In this document: piece after piece, positions 33,744-43,187 of the stretch | Numbering within the stretch: the first letter of the stretch is position 1 | How the letters are laid out: the number at the start of each line of letters is the position of its first letter | Source of the DNA: Alsobacter sp045348435 | GTDB taxonomy: Bacteria; Pseudomonadota; Alphaproteobacteria; Rhizobiales; Beijerinckiaceae | Reading direction: 5' to 3' | DNA length: 64,000 nt | Assembly (NCBI RefSeq): GCF_045348435.1 | Contig: NZ_CP157484.1 | Coordinates: 2,480,001 to 2,544,000 of the forward strand | Made by a program: the position numbers and the translations under genes | The notes under the pieces: model-generated | The model's database searches: none | Seen by the model: the letters and a program-made list of their open reading frames with translations, nothing else | Told to the model about the DNA's origin: nothing

Positions 33744-34867
33744 CCAGGGACCCGGCCGCGTCCGGCCCGGCGCCGAGCGAAGCCGGCGGCGTGCTCACCA
33801 TCGACCTCGGCGCGCTGGTCGCCAACTGGCGGCTGCTCGCCGCCCGGGCGCCCGGCGCGGAGTGCGCGGCGGTCGTGAAGGCGGACGCCTACGGGACCGG
33901 GATCGAGGCCGCCGTCCCGGCGCTGGCGCGGGCCGGATGCCGGACCTTCTTCGTCGCCCACATCGCCGAGGGCCGGCGCGCCCGCGCCGCCGCTCCGCAG
34001 GCCGACATCTACGTCCTGAACGGGCTTCCTCCGGGGTCCGGCCCGGCCTTTGCGGCCGAGCGGCTGCGCCCGGTGCTGGGCAGCGCCGAGGAGATCGCCG
34101 AATGGGCGGCCTTCACCCGGGCCGAGGGGCTCGACCTGAAGGCGGCGCTTCACGTCGACACCGGCATGAACCGCCTCGGCCTCGCCGTCGCGGACGCCGT
34201 CGCGATGGGCGAAAGGGGCCTCGAGGGCTGCCCGGTCGGCCTCGTGATGACGCATCTCGTCAGCGCCGAGGAGCCGGACAATCCCCTCAACGCGCGCCAG
34301 ATCGCCGCCTTCGCGGCCGTGCGGGAGGCGTTCCCGTCATTGCCCGGAAGCCTCGCCAATTCGTCCGGCGCGTTCCTGGGCGAGGCCGCCCGGCACGACC
34401 TGATTCGCCCCGGCTATGCGCTGTACGGCGGCAACCCGCAGCCGGGACGCCCCAACCCGATGCGGCCCGTGATCGGCCTCGAAGGCCGGATCGTGCAGGT
34501 CCGCTGGGTCGAGGCCGGCGACACCGTCGGCTACAACGCCCAATGGACGGCTCAAGGCCGCCGGCGCGTGGCCGTGACGTCGGTGGGCTACGCCGACGGC
34601 TTTCCCCGCGCGGCGTCGTCGGCGGACGACCGCGCCGGCGCGGACGCCATCGTGGGCGGCGCGCGCTGCCCCTTCGCCGGTCGCGTGTCCATGGACCTGA
34701 TCGCCATCGACGTCACGGACGCGCCGCCTGGCGTCGGCCGGGGCGACCCGGTCTCGCTCTTGAACCCCGCGATCACGGTCGACGACGTCGCCGCCCGCGC
34801 CGGAGCGAGCGGCTACGAGATCCTGACCTCGCTGGGCCGTCGCTACGCCCGGCGCTATCTGGACTGA
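33740..34867 (+). CDS. alr: Alanine racemase
   Basis: A 375-residue PLP enzyme that interconverts L- and D-alanine for peptidoglycan. The PLP lysine lies in AAVVKADAYGTG. The N-terminal TIM barrel includes LHVDTGMNRLG and SGAFLG, with RPGYALYGGNP before the C-terminal beta domain. The second catalytic base, tyrosine, is in VTSVGYADGFPRA. The ATG at 33740 overlaps the dnaB stop by four bases. The enzyme is essential when no paralogue exists. A parDE pair is inserted between alr and radA. Confidence 0.95.
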   Translation: MTRDPAASGPAPSEAGGVLTIDLGALVANWRLLAARAPGAECAAVVKADAYGTGIEAAVPALARAGCRTFFVAHIAEGRRARAAAPQADIYVLNGLPPGSGPAFAAERLRPVLGSAEEIAEWAAFTRAEGLDLKAALHVDTGMNRLGLAVADAVAMGERGLEGCPVGLVMTHLVSAEEPDNPLNARQIAAFAAVREAFPSLPGSLANSSGAFLGEAARHDLIRPGYALYGGNPQPGRPNPMRPVIGLEGRIVQVRWVEAGDTVGYNAQWTAQGRRRVAVTSVGYADGFPRAASSADDRAGADAIVGGARCPFAGRVSMDLIAIDVTDAPPGVGRGDPVSLLNPAITVDDVAARAGASGYEILTSLGRRYARRYLD

Positions 34868-34911
34868 CGGACGGTGTGCTATCCTGCCGATAGACGCATT
34901 GGACCTCTGTG

Positions 34912-35181
34912 ATGCTCGAACTCGACGCCGAAGCCGACGAGATCCTGAACCGCCTGGCCGAGACCGGGCGCTACGGCGACCGGCGTGACGTCGTCCGCGC
35001 GGCCTTGATGCTGTTGGAGGCTCGCCAGGAGGACGCCCGGTGGCAGGCCTTCAAACGCGAGCGTCAGATCGAACGCAGTCTCAAGGATGTCGCCGAAGGC
35101 CGGTTCGAAGACGCCGAAGCCGTGTTCACGAGGCTGATGCGATCGGTGAAGGCGAAGATCGCTACGGACGCCGCTGAGTGA
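34912..35181 (+). CDS. parD: ParD-like antitoxin (ribbon-helix-helix)
   Basis: An 89-residue acidic protein whose N-terminal half reads as a ribbon-helix-helix DNA-binding domain: ADEILNRLAETGRYGDRRDV followed by VRAALMLLEARQ, the ParD/CopG signature. The C-terminal helix would wrap the toxin. A GTG at 34909 directly before the ATG is an alternative start adding one residue. The stop overlaps the GTG start of the toxin gene (GTGA), the usual coupled order antitoxin-toxin. It likely represses its own promoter in the 44-base gap after alr. Confidence 0.88.
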   Translation: MLELDAEADEILNRLAETGRYGDRRDVVRAALMLLEARQEDARWQAFKRERQIERSLKDVAEGRFEDAEAVFTRLMRSVKAKIATDAAE

Positions 35182-35477
35182 GGGTGGTTTTCAGTCCTCT
35201 GGCGATCGAGGATCTGGAAGACATCACCGCCTATATCAGCCAGTTCAACCCCAGGGCGGCACACTTGCTCCTCATCGCGCTGAGCGAGCGCTGCCTGAGC
35301 CTCAGCCGCCAGCCCAACCGCGGCCGGCTTCTCCAGACATCGTCCGGCCAGGCCTATCGCCGCTTGCTCGAAGGCGGCTACTCCATTCTGTATCAGGTCC
35401 AACCCGATCGGATCGTGATCTGCCACGTCGTCCGGTCTTCGTCGGACTACCGTGACGTCCTCGACATCATCGACTAG
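35178..35477 (+). CDS. parE: ParE/RelE-superfamily toxin
   Basis: A 99-residue protein of the RelE/ParE fold: MRVVFSPLAIEDLEDITAYI at the start (SPxAxxDLxxIxxYI is the ParE pattern), then YRRLLEGGYSILYQVQPDRI and ICHVVRSSSDYRDVL at the end. ParE toxins poison DNA gyrase; related RelE toxins cut mRNA, and the sequence fits ParE better by family pattern. The start is GTG at 35178, overlapping the antitoxin stop. It ends 8 bases before radA, so the module lies fully within a core operon. Confidence 0.88.
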   Translation: MRVVFSPLAIEDLEDITAYISQFNPRAAHLLLIALSERCLSLSRQPNRGRLLQTSSGQAYRRLLEGGYSILYQVQPDRIVICHVVRSSSDYRDVLDIID

Positions 35478-35485
35478 ACACGCCC

Positions 35486-36916
<1,431 letters not shown>

Positions 36917-36981
36917 CGCTGGGAGGCGGTCCCGTTATAAGACCTTCACCGCGTCGGCCTTTGAAAAATCCCCGGACTTCC

Positions 36982-37704
36982 ATGAACCAGCTGCCCGTCA
37001 CCCCGCTCGACCTCGTAGTCCTGGGCGTGGTCATCGTCTCCGCGCTCCTGGCGGCGGTTCGCGGTTTCACCCGGGAGGTCCTGGCCATCGCGTCCTGGAT
37101 CGCGGCCGCGGCGGCCGCCTATGCGCTTCACCCGCTGGTCCTGCCCTACGCCAAGGAATACATCCCGAACGCCCAGCTCGCGCTGGCGGCCTCGATCGCG
37201 TCGGTGTTCCTGTTCACGCTGGTGCTGGTCTCCTTCGTGACGGTCAAGATCTCCGACCTGATCCTGGACTCCAAAATCGGCGCGCTCGACCGCACGCTCG
37301 GCTTCCTCTTCGGCGCCGGCCGCGGGCTCCTGATCGCCGTGATCGCGTTCGTGTTCTTCGACAAGCTCGTGGGCGACAAGGCGCAGCCGGACTGGATCCG
37401 CAACGCCAAGCTGCGCCCCGTCCTCAAGGACTCCGGCGACTACATCGTCAGCCTGCTTCCCGAGGACCCCGAGGGCTACCTGCAGAAACTGCGCAACAAG
37501 AACAAGAACCTGGGCGATCCGAGCGAACCGCCGGCCGCGCCGGGACAACCCGCGGCGCCCCCCGCCCCCGCCCCGAGCGCAACGCCGCCCGGACAGAAAC
37601 GGACGGAGACGGACACGCCGCCCTCGTATAAGAAGACGCAGCAGCAAGGGCTGCAGCAGCTGATCGAGACGGCCGCCAATCCGGCGCCGAAGTCGACGCG
37701 CTAG
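36982..37704 (+). CDS. cvpA: CvpA family membrane protein
   Basis: A 240-residue protein with four hydrophobic segments in the first 165 residues. It begins MNQLPVTPLDLVVLGVVIVS, the colicin V production protein family start, with the RGFTREVLAIASWIAAAAAA and GALDRTLGFLFGAGRGLLIA blocks. The C-terminal 70 residues are Pro/Ala-rich and soluble. The E. coli homologue lies next to purF and affects colicin V secretion and envelope homeostasis; the molecular role remains unclear. purF follows here too, 170 bases downstream. Confidence 0.93.
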   Translation: MNQLPVTPLDLVVLGVVIVSALLAAVRGFTREVLAIASWIAAAAAAYALHPLVLPYAKEYIPNAQLALAASIASVFLFTLVLVSFVTVKISDLILDSKIGALDRTLGFLFGAGRGLLIAVIAFVFFDKLVGDKAQPDWIRNAKLRPVLKDSGDYIVSLLPEDPEGYLQKLRNKNKNLGDPSEPPAAPGQPAAPPAPAPSATPPGQKRTETDTPPSYKKTQQQGLQQLIETAANPAPKSTR

Positions 37705-37706
37705 AT

Positions 37707-37749
37707 GCATTCCCGGGCGAAGATCACCATCTTCGCCGAGAGCGAATGC
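37707..37749 (+). promoter_or_regulatory. Hairpin between cvpA and purF
   Basis: An 8-bp perfect stem (37717-37724 with 37729-37736, loop CACC) is nested in a 6-bp outer pair (37707-37712 with 37744-37749). It begins directly after the cvpA stop. There is no T tract. It could be a weak terminator or mRNA-stabilising hairpin before purF. It does not match a purine riboswitch. Confidence 0.35.
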
Positions 37750-37874
37750 CCTAGGGATGCTCGCGGGAGGCGGGCGCGCGACCCGACGGCGTCGGGCCGC
37801 ATCGTGTTTGGGCCATGCATCTCTTCCGCGCTGCGGCCTCCGCATGCGCGGTTCTTGCTTTGACGAGGACAGCG

Positions 37875-39362
37875 ATGACCGACCGCAACGGCATGCACTC
37901 CCCAGCTGGCGACCTCATCTTCGATCCGGAGGCGGACCGGCTCCACGAGGAATGCGGCGTCTTCGGAATCTACGGCCATCCGGACGCGGCGGCGATCACG
38001 GCGCTGGGGCTCCACGCCTTGCAGCATCGCGGGCAGGAAGCTGCGGGCATCGTCTCCTTCGACGGCAAGCGCTTCCACTCCGAGCGCGCCCTTGGCCTCG
38101 TCGGCGACACCTTCTCCGACCTCGCCACGATCGAGCGCCTGCAAGGCGCGAACGCGATCGGCCATGTGCGCTACGCCACCACGGGCGCGACCATCCTGCG
38201 CAATGTCCAGCCGCTCTTCGCCGAGCTGGAGAGCGGCGGCTTCGCGGTCGCCCACAACGGCAACCTCACCAACGGCCTGACGCTGCGCCGCCAGCTCGTG
38301 CGCGACGGCGCGATCTGCCAGTCGACCTCCGACACGGAGGTGATCCTGCATCTGGTCGCGCGCAGCCGCAAACGCCGCTTCATGGACCGGTTCATCGACG
38401 CGCTGGCTCAGATCGAGGGCGCCTATTCGCTCGTGGCCATGACCAACAAGAAGCTGATCGGCGCCCGCGACCCGCTCGGCATCCGCCCGCTGGTGCTGGG
38501 CGACCTCGACGGCCGCCCGATCTTCGCCTCCGAGACCTGCGCGCTCGACATCATCGGGGCGAAGTTCGTCCGCGACGTCGAGAACGGCGAGATCATCGTG
38601 GCGTCCGAGGACGGCATCGAATCGATCAAGCCCTTCAAGCCGGTGCCGGCCCGCCCCTGCATCTTCGAGTACATCTATTTCTCGCGGCCGGACTCCATCG
38701 TGCACGGCCGCTCCGTCTACGACGTGCGCAAGCGCATGGGCGCGGAGCTCGCCTCCGAATCGCCCATCGACGCCGACGTCGTGATCCCGGTGCCGGATTC
38801 CGGCGTTCCGGCGGCGCTGGGCTTCGCCCAGGCGGCGGGCATCCCGTATGAGCTCGGCATCATCCGCAATCACTATGTGGGCCGCACCTTCATCCAGCCC
38901 ACGCAGTCCGTCCGCGAACTCGGCGTCCGGCTGAAGCACTCCGCCAACCGCTCGGTGGTGGCCGGCAAGCGCATCGTGCTCATCGACGACAGCATCGTGC
39001 GCGGCACCACCTCGGTGAAGATCGTCCAGATGATGCGCGACGCCGGCGCCAAGGAGGTGCATTTCCGCATCTCCAGCCCGCCGATCACCCATCCCGACTA
39101 TTACGGCATCGACACGCCGGAGCGCGACAAGCTGCTCGCCGCCACGCATACGCTGGAGGAGATGCGGGCCTATATCGGCTGCGACTCGCTGGCCTTCCTG
39201 TCGGTGGACGGCATCTACCGCGCCATGGGCGAGGCGCGCCGCAACGACGCCTGCCCGCAATTCACCGATCACTGCTTCACGGGCGAATACCCGACCCCCA
39301 TCACCGACCTCGTCGGCGAGGGTCCGAAGCAGCAGCTCTCGATGCTCGCCGAAGTCGGATAA
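37875..39362 (+). CDS. purF: Amidophosphoribosyltransferase
   Basis: A 495-residue enzyme that catalyses the first step of purine synthesis, PRPP + glutamine to phosphoribosylamine. The glutaminase nucleophile is Cys27 in HEECGVFGIYG, so a propeptide of about 26 residues must be cleaved. The PRPP-binding motif is VLIDDSIVRGTTS in the C-terminal type-I PRTase domain. The ATG at 37875 (MTDRNGMHSP) has GAGGACA upstream; a longer frame gives a non-conserved extension. The SDR gene follows after 6 bases. Confidence 0.95.
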   Translation: MTDRNGMHSPAGDLIFDPEADRLHEECGVFGIYGHPDAAAITALGLHALQHRGQEAAGIVSFDGKRFHSERALGLVGDTFSDLATIERLQGANAIGHVRYATTGATILRNVQPLFAELESGGFAVAHNGNLTNGLTLRRQLVRDGAICQSTSDTEVILHLVARSRKRRFMDRFIDALAQIEGAYSLVAMTNKKLIGARDPLGIRPLVLGDLDGRPIFASETCALDIIGAKFVRDVENGEIIVASEDGIESIKPFKPVPARPCIFEYIYFSRPDSIVHGRSVYDVRKRMGAELASESPIDADVVIPVPDSGVPAALGFAQAAGIPYELGIIRNHYVGRTFIQPTQSVRELGVRLKHSANRSVVAGKRIVLIDDSIVRGTTSVKIVQMMRDAGAKEVHFRISSPPITHPDYYGIDTPERDKLLAATHTLEEMRAYIGCDSLAFLSVDGIYRAMGEARRNDACPQFTDHCFTGEYPTPITDLVGEGPKQQLSMLAEVG

Positions 39363-39368
39363 GGGTCC

Positions 39369-40109
39369 ATGTCCAAGCCACTCGCAAACCGCATCGCGCT
39401 GGTGACCGGCGCGTCGCGCGGGATCGGCCGCGCCGCCGCGCTGGCCTTCGCCCAGGCCGGCGCCCATGTGGTCGCCGTGGCCCGCACGCAGGGCGCCCTG
39501 GAGGAGCTCGACGACGAGATCCGCGCGCTGGGCGCCACGGCCACGCTCGTCCCCGTCGACATCAAGGATTTCGACGCGCTCGACCGGCTCGGCGGGGCGC
39601 TGCATGAGCGCTGGGGCAGGCTCGACGTGTTCCTGGGCAACGCCGGCGTGCTCGGTCCGCTGACGCCGCTCGGCCATGTGGCCCCGAAGGACTGGGACAA
39701 CGTGATGGCCGTGAACGTCACGGCCAACTGGCGCCTTCTGCGCTCCCTGGACCCGCTGCTGCGCGCCTCGGACGCCGGCCGGGCCATGCTGATCTCCTCA
39801 GGCGCCTCGTGGAAGCGCACCGCCTATTGGGGGCCCTACTCGGTCTCCAAGGCGGCCGTCGACGCGCTGGGCTGCACCTACGCGGCCGAGACGGCCACGA
39901 CCCCCATCAAGGTCATGCTGGTCAATCCGGGCCCTCTGCGCACCCGCATGCGCGAGACCGCGATGCCGGGCGAGGACCCGATGTCCCTCAGGACGCCGGA
40001 CGACCTCGCGCCCCATCTCGTCGCCATCGCGTCCCCGTCCTGGACCGAAACCGGCAAGCTCTTCGATTTCCCGACCGAGTCGGTGAAGGAGTTCCAGTTT
40101 CCGGCGTGA
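39369..40109 (+). CDS. SDR family NAD(P)-dependent oxidoreductase
   Basis: A 246-residue classical short-chain dehydrogenase. The coenzyme motif TGASRGIGRAAA lies near residues 15-26, then the NAG motif in FLGNAGVLGPLTPLG. The catalytic Ser is in LISSGASWKRTAYWGPYSVSK, whose YSVSK part gives the Tyr/Lys pair. The substrate is unknown; the sequence resembles E. coli YciK-type members. It directly follows purF (6-base gap), the same place this gene takes in many Hyphomicrobiales, so it is probably cotranscribed. Confidence 0.92.
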   Translation: MSKPLANRIALVTGASRGIGRAAALAFAQAGAHVVAVARTQGALEELDDEIRALGATATLVPVDIKDFDALDRLGGALHERWGRLDVFLGNAGVLGPLTPLGHVAPKDWDNVMAVNVTANWRLLRSLDPLLRASDAGRAMLISSGASWKRTAYWGPYSVSKAAVDALGCTYAAETATTPIKVMLVNPGPLRTRMRETAMPGEDPMSLRTPDDLAPHLVAIASPSWTETGKLFDFPTESVKEFQFPA

Positions 40110-40120
40110 GCGCCGGGACT

Positions 40121-41272
40121 TCAGGGCTCTATGTAGTGGGGCACGAAGCGGGCCGTGTCGCGCGTGACCGGCTCGTCGCTCTCGCGGACGGAGAGCCCCG
40201 CCGGCTCGTCGCCCACGATCCAGGATCCCAGCACCACGTGGACGCGGTTGAAGCGGGTCCCCGCCAGCGCCTGGCGAACGAAACCGTCCGCGCCATAAGG
40301 GCCATCTTCTCTGGCCAGCGTCTTGCCGCGCTCGACCAGGGTTACGTTTGCGCCCTCGCGTGAGAACAACGGCTTGCGCGCATAGCTCACGACTGAGGGC
40401 GGCGCTTCATCGTCGAACCAGCATGGCAGCAGATTGGGATGGTTCGGGAACATCTCCCAGAGCAGCGCAAGCATGCCCTTGTTGGACAGAATCGCCTTCC
40501 ACGGCGGCTCGACCATGCGCAGGCCCGAGCCGGAGAGGCGGAGGCCGAACGGTTCGGCCAGCAGCCACTCCCACGGGTAGAGCTTGAAGAGCCGCGCGAT
40601 GCGACGGTCCTGCATGTCCACGAAGGCGCCATCATCGGTGAGACCGATCTGTTCGATGCCGACGAAACTGGTCTGCACGCCGGCTTGCGCGGCGCAGTTG
40701 CGGAGGTATTCGACGGTCGCGACATCCTCCTCGACCGCCGACATGCAGGCGAAGTGAAGCAGGCCGCCGCCGGAAACGGACGGCCATCGCGCGATCAGCC
40801 GGTCATGGAGCGCGTTGAATTGGTCGCTGCCGTGGGGGAGTTTTCCGGCCGCAAGGAGATCCTCCAACCAGCGCCACTGGAAACAGGCGGTTTCATAGGC
40901 GGATGTCGGCGTGTCGGCGTTGTATTCCAGCAGCTTGGCCGGGCTCCGTGCGTCATAGGCGAGATCGAAACGGCCATACAGCGATGGGTCCGCTCGGGAC
41001 CAGCTATCGGCGATCAGCGGCCATGCCCATTCGGGAATGCGCAAGCGACGCAGCGAACGCTCGTCCCGAACGACCCTCGCCACCAGTTCCAGACACATCG
41101 CGTGGAGTTCGCCGCTGGGAGCCTCAAGGTCGTCCTCGATCTCACGCAGGGTGAAGCCGTAGCATACGGTCTCGGTCCAGTACGGCGCGTCTGGGGCCGT
41201 GTGGAACACGAAGCCTTCCTGCTCGGCGAGCGCGCGCCAGTCCGGTCGCTCCCAGCTCCTGATGCGCCGCAT
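40121..41272 (-). CDS. Glutathionylspermidine-synthase-like ATP-grasp ligase (YgiC/YjfC type)
   Basis: A 383-residue stand-alone ATP-grasp peptide-amine ligase; the amidase domain of bifunctional GspSA is absent. Family marks: YGRFDLAYD (99-107), EYNADTPTSAYE (117-128), KLYPWEWLL (230-238), EPPWKAILSNKGML (255-268), RKPLFSREGANV (299-310) and VLGSWIVGDEPAG (347-359). E. coli YgiC/YjfC do not make glutathionylspermidine in known assays, so the acceptor is likely something else, possibly a peptide tail. It is the last gene of a tight DUF350-DUF1190-ligase operon (4-base gap). The ATG at 41272 fixes family length; the upstream frame overlaps the DUF1190 gene. Confidence 0.9.
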   Translation of the reverse strand: MRRIRSWERPDWRALAEQEGFVFHTAPDAPYWTETVCYGFTLREIEDDLEAPSGELHAMCLELVARVVRDERSLRRLRIPEWAWPLIADSWSRADPSLYGRFDLAYDARSPAKLLEYNADTPTSAYETACFQWRWLEDLLAAGKLPHGSDQFNALHDRLIARWPSVSGGGLLHFACMSAVEEDVATVEYLRNCAAQAGVQTSFVGIEQIGLTDDGAFVDMQDRRIARLFKLYPWEWLLAEPFGLRLSGSGLRMVEPPWKAILSNKGMLALLWEMFPNHPNLLPCWFDDEAPPSVVSYARKPLFSREGANVTLVERGKTLAREDGPYGADGFVRQALAGTRFNRVHVVLGSWIVGDEPAGLSVRESDEPVTRDTARFVPHYIEP

Positions 41273-41276
41273 GGGA

Positions 41277-41768
41277 TCAGGCTCCGCCGTGGAAACCGGA
41301 ACCCATGACGCCGAAGCCGCCGCGCGTGGGCGACGAGACGCCGTATCCATGGCCCCCACCGGCTCCGCCGCCCGCATGACCGCCGCGATCAGAACTGCGC
41401 GCCAGACACAGGCGCGCCATCGGAAGCCGCTCGCCCGATGCTGAGAACGCCCCACCGTCGCCGGCGATCCAACGCTTGGGCGAGCCGCCTTGCGGCGACC
41501 CGAACGTCACGGCCGAGACGACGGCGCCGTCCCCAGACGTGAACTGCTCCTCACACAATGACGCAACGATCCCGGATGCGATGCACTGGTCGACAGAGCG
41601 GACAATCCGATCCGTCCCGCAATAGTGCTCTGGGATGAGCCGATAGGCGCCGAACGCGGTCGCGCTGGCGCTCGTGAAGGCGATCAGCCAAACATGGCCC
41701 GATCGCTTCTGCTTGCGAGGTGGATCCGGCGGAGGCTTGAGCTTGCCGAAGATGGGGTTGTCGCTCAC
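41277..41768 (-). CDS. DUF1190 (YgiB/YjfM-like) membrane-anchored protein with RGGFG tail
   Basis: A 163-residue protein. After a charged N-terminus (KPPPDPPRKQKRSG) comes one membrane helix at about 26-43. A short extracytoplasmic domain follows with cysteines at 50, 62, 72 and 121, then a Gly/His/Ser-rich tail from about 127. The tail ends with TRGGFG (148-153) and a few more residues; the RGGFG motif is also at the C-terminus of E. coli YgiB and YjfM. The start is GTG at 41768, two bases after the DUF350 stop. Similarity outside the tail, membrane anchor and Cys pattern is weak, so the family call rests partly on gene context. Confidence 0.72.
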   Translation of the reverse strand: MSDNPIFGKLKPPPDPPRKQKRSGHVWLIAFTSASATAFGAYRLIPEHYCGTDRIVRSVDQCIASGIVASLCEEQFTSGDGAVVSAVTFGSPQGGSPKRWIAGDGGAFSASGERLPMARLCLARSSDRGGHAGGGAGGGHGYGVSSPTRGGFGVMGSGFHGGA

Positions 41769-41770
41769 CG

Positions 41771-42175
41771 TCAGGGCGCCATGCAGGCCGCGTTGACGAC
41801 GCCGCCGACCAGCGAAACGGAGCCGAGCCAGACCGCGGAGGCCATCTCGCCGGCCGCAATGCGACGGCTCACGTCGGGGATGGGAAGGCGCGCCAGGAAG
41901 TAGACGAGCACCTGCACGACCAGCGCGATCAGCCCCCAGATGATGCAGTCGAGCACGGAGGCTGCGTGCACGATGGCGCTGGAGAGCGGCAGGGCGAAGC
42001 CCAGCATGCTCATGCCCAGCGATACCGCCGCGGCCGCGTTGCCTTCGCGAATGAGATCGAACTCGTCGTGGGCTGTTGCGCGGGTATAGGCGTAGCCGAA
42101 CGCGCAAACGAGCGCCGCGGACGTCAGTGCATAGACGACGAAGGGCGGTAGGCCTTGAAGATAGAGCGGCAGCAC
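41771..42175 (-). CDS. DUF350 (YjfL-like) membrane protein
   Basis: A 134-residue protein with four hydrophobic helices, including LPPFVVYALTSAALVCAFGY, NAAAAVSLGMSMLGFALPLS (the conserved DUF350 block with Asn and Gly), IIWGLIALVVQVLVYFL and a final helix ending in a Cys. DUF350 proteins occur as tandem or single units in membrane-stress loci. The start is GTG at 42175 with TGGAG eight bases upstream. It is followed after two bases by the DUF1190 gene and then by the ATP-grasp gene, the yjfL-yjfM-yjfC order of E. coli. Its function is unknown. Confidence 0.88.
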   Translation of the reverse strand: MLPLYLQGLPPFVVYALTSAALVCAFGYAYTRATAHDEFDLIREGNAAAAVSLGMSMLGFALPLSSAIVHAASVLDCIIWGLIALVVQVLVYFLARLPIPDVSRRIAAGEMASAVWLGSVSLVGGVVNAACMAP

Positions 42176-42230
42176 GACGGCACTCCAGGAGTCCCGACAC
42201 TACGCAGAACTTCAGAGTGAAGCTAGAGCG

Positions 42231-43103
42231 TCACGGTTGCGTGCTTCGCTGCCTGAACGCGACGATCGTGCCGAACGCCGTCTCGGGCGGGAGCACGATC
42301 CCCTCCCCGACGACCAAATGCGGGAGCCCGGCGGCGCGCACGCGCGCGGCGATCGCGTCTAGGCTGCGGACCGCCACCGTGAAGCCGACGAGCCGGGCCG
42401 GCGCCTCCGGCAGCGTCACGCCGGTGTGGAACGCCAGGGCCGCGCCCGTCATCACCTCGATACGCCCGCGCGGCAGGGGAACGACGATCCCGGACGAGGT
42501 CGAGACGAGGTCGTGCTCGCCGGTGAAGTGGTGCAGGAACTCGGCGTGCGCGGCGGGGTTCTCCGCCACCATGGTCACGGCGTCGACGCCGAGCGCGCCG
42601 TTGGGGTGGGCCTGGAAGGCCGGGTTCCAGAAATTCTGCGGCTCGTGCTGCTGGCAGACGAAGAAGCCGGCCTCGGGCGCGAGCCTGTCCTCCGCGAAGG
42701 CGAGGCTGAAGGCGACCCGGGCGCTCGATCCGTCCGGGCGCTTGGCCTCGCGCTCAAAGAAGAACGGCTCAAAGCCGCCGATCCCGGACTGCGCGAAGGC
42801 GGCGCGGTCGGCCTCGGCGTCCCGCGCCTCCAGCACCAGCATGGCCAGGCCCTCCCCCCGCGCGAGGCTGTCGCGCACGAAGGCTCCGAACGAGAACCGC
42901 CCCGGCCCATGCGGCGTGATGGCGGCGCCCTCCCCCACGCCGATCAGCTCCAGGAACACGCCCGGAAACTGGACGATCCGGTTCTCCGTGCCCCAGGGGT
43001 GGCGGTTGCGGGCCCCGACCGTAAAGCCGAGCGCCTCGTAGAAGCGCCCGGCCGCGTCGAGGTCGTGGACGGCGAGGACGAGATGATCGAGGCCGCGGGG
43101 CAT
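42231..43103 (-). CDS. VOC family protein, Glyoxalase_3-like
   Basis: A 290-residue protein starting MPRGLDHLVLAVHDLDAAGR, followed by FYEALGFTVGARNRHPWGTE and FPGVFLELIGVGEG. These blocks mark the double-VOC Glyoxalase_3 (PF13468-type) family. The second half repeats the fold (DAVTMVAENPAAHAEFLHHF). Members are uncharacterised metal enzymes. The ATG at 43103 is used. It lies 55 bases upstream of the DUF350 gene on the same strand and might be cotranscribed, but its family is not a known partner of that operon. It diverges from the YafY-type regulator gene by 84 bases. Confidence 0.88.
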   Translation of the reverse strand: MPRGLDHLVLAVHDLDAAGRFYEALGFTVGARNRHPWGTENRIVQFPGVFLELIGVGEGAAITPHGPGRFSFGAFVRDSLARGEGLAMLVLEARDAEADRAAFAQSGIGGFEPFFFEREAKRPDGSSARVAFSLAFAEDRLAPEAGFFVCQQHEPQNFWNPAFQAHPNGALGVDAVTMVAENPAAHAEFLHHFTGEHDLVSTSSGIVVPLPRGRIEVMTGAALAFHTGVTLPEAPARLVGFTVAVRSLDAIAARVRAAGLPHLVVGEGIVLPPETAFGTIVAFRQRSTQP

Positions 43104-43187
43104 GGGAGGACTTCTCTTGAAGGGCTCGGACGGGCATCTTACCGGCCGCGCCGCCCAATCCCAATCCTCCCGTCAGGTCCAGCCGCC

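Noticed and set aside
37707..37749. Purine riboswitch in front of purF
   Set aside because: The element is a simple nested hairpin without the three-way junction or conserved loop bases of purine riboswitches.
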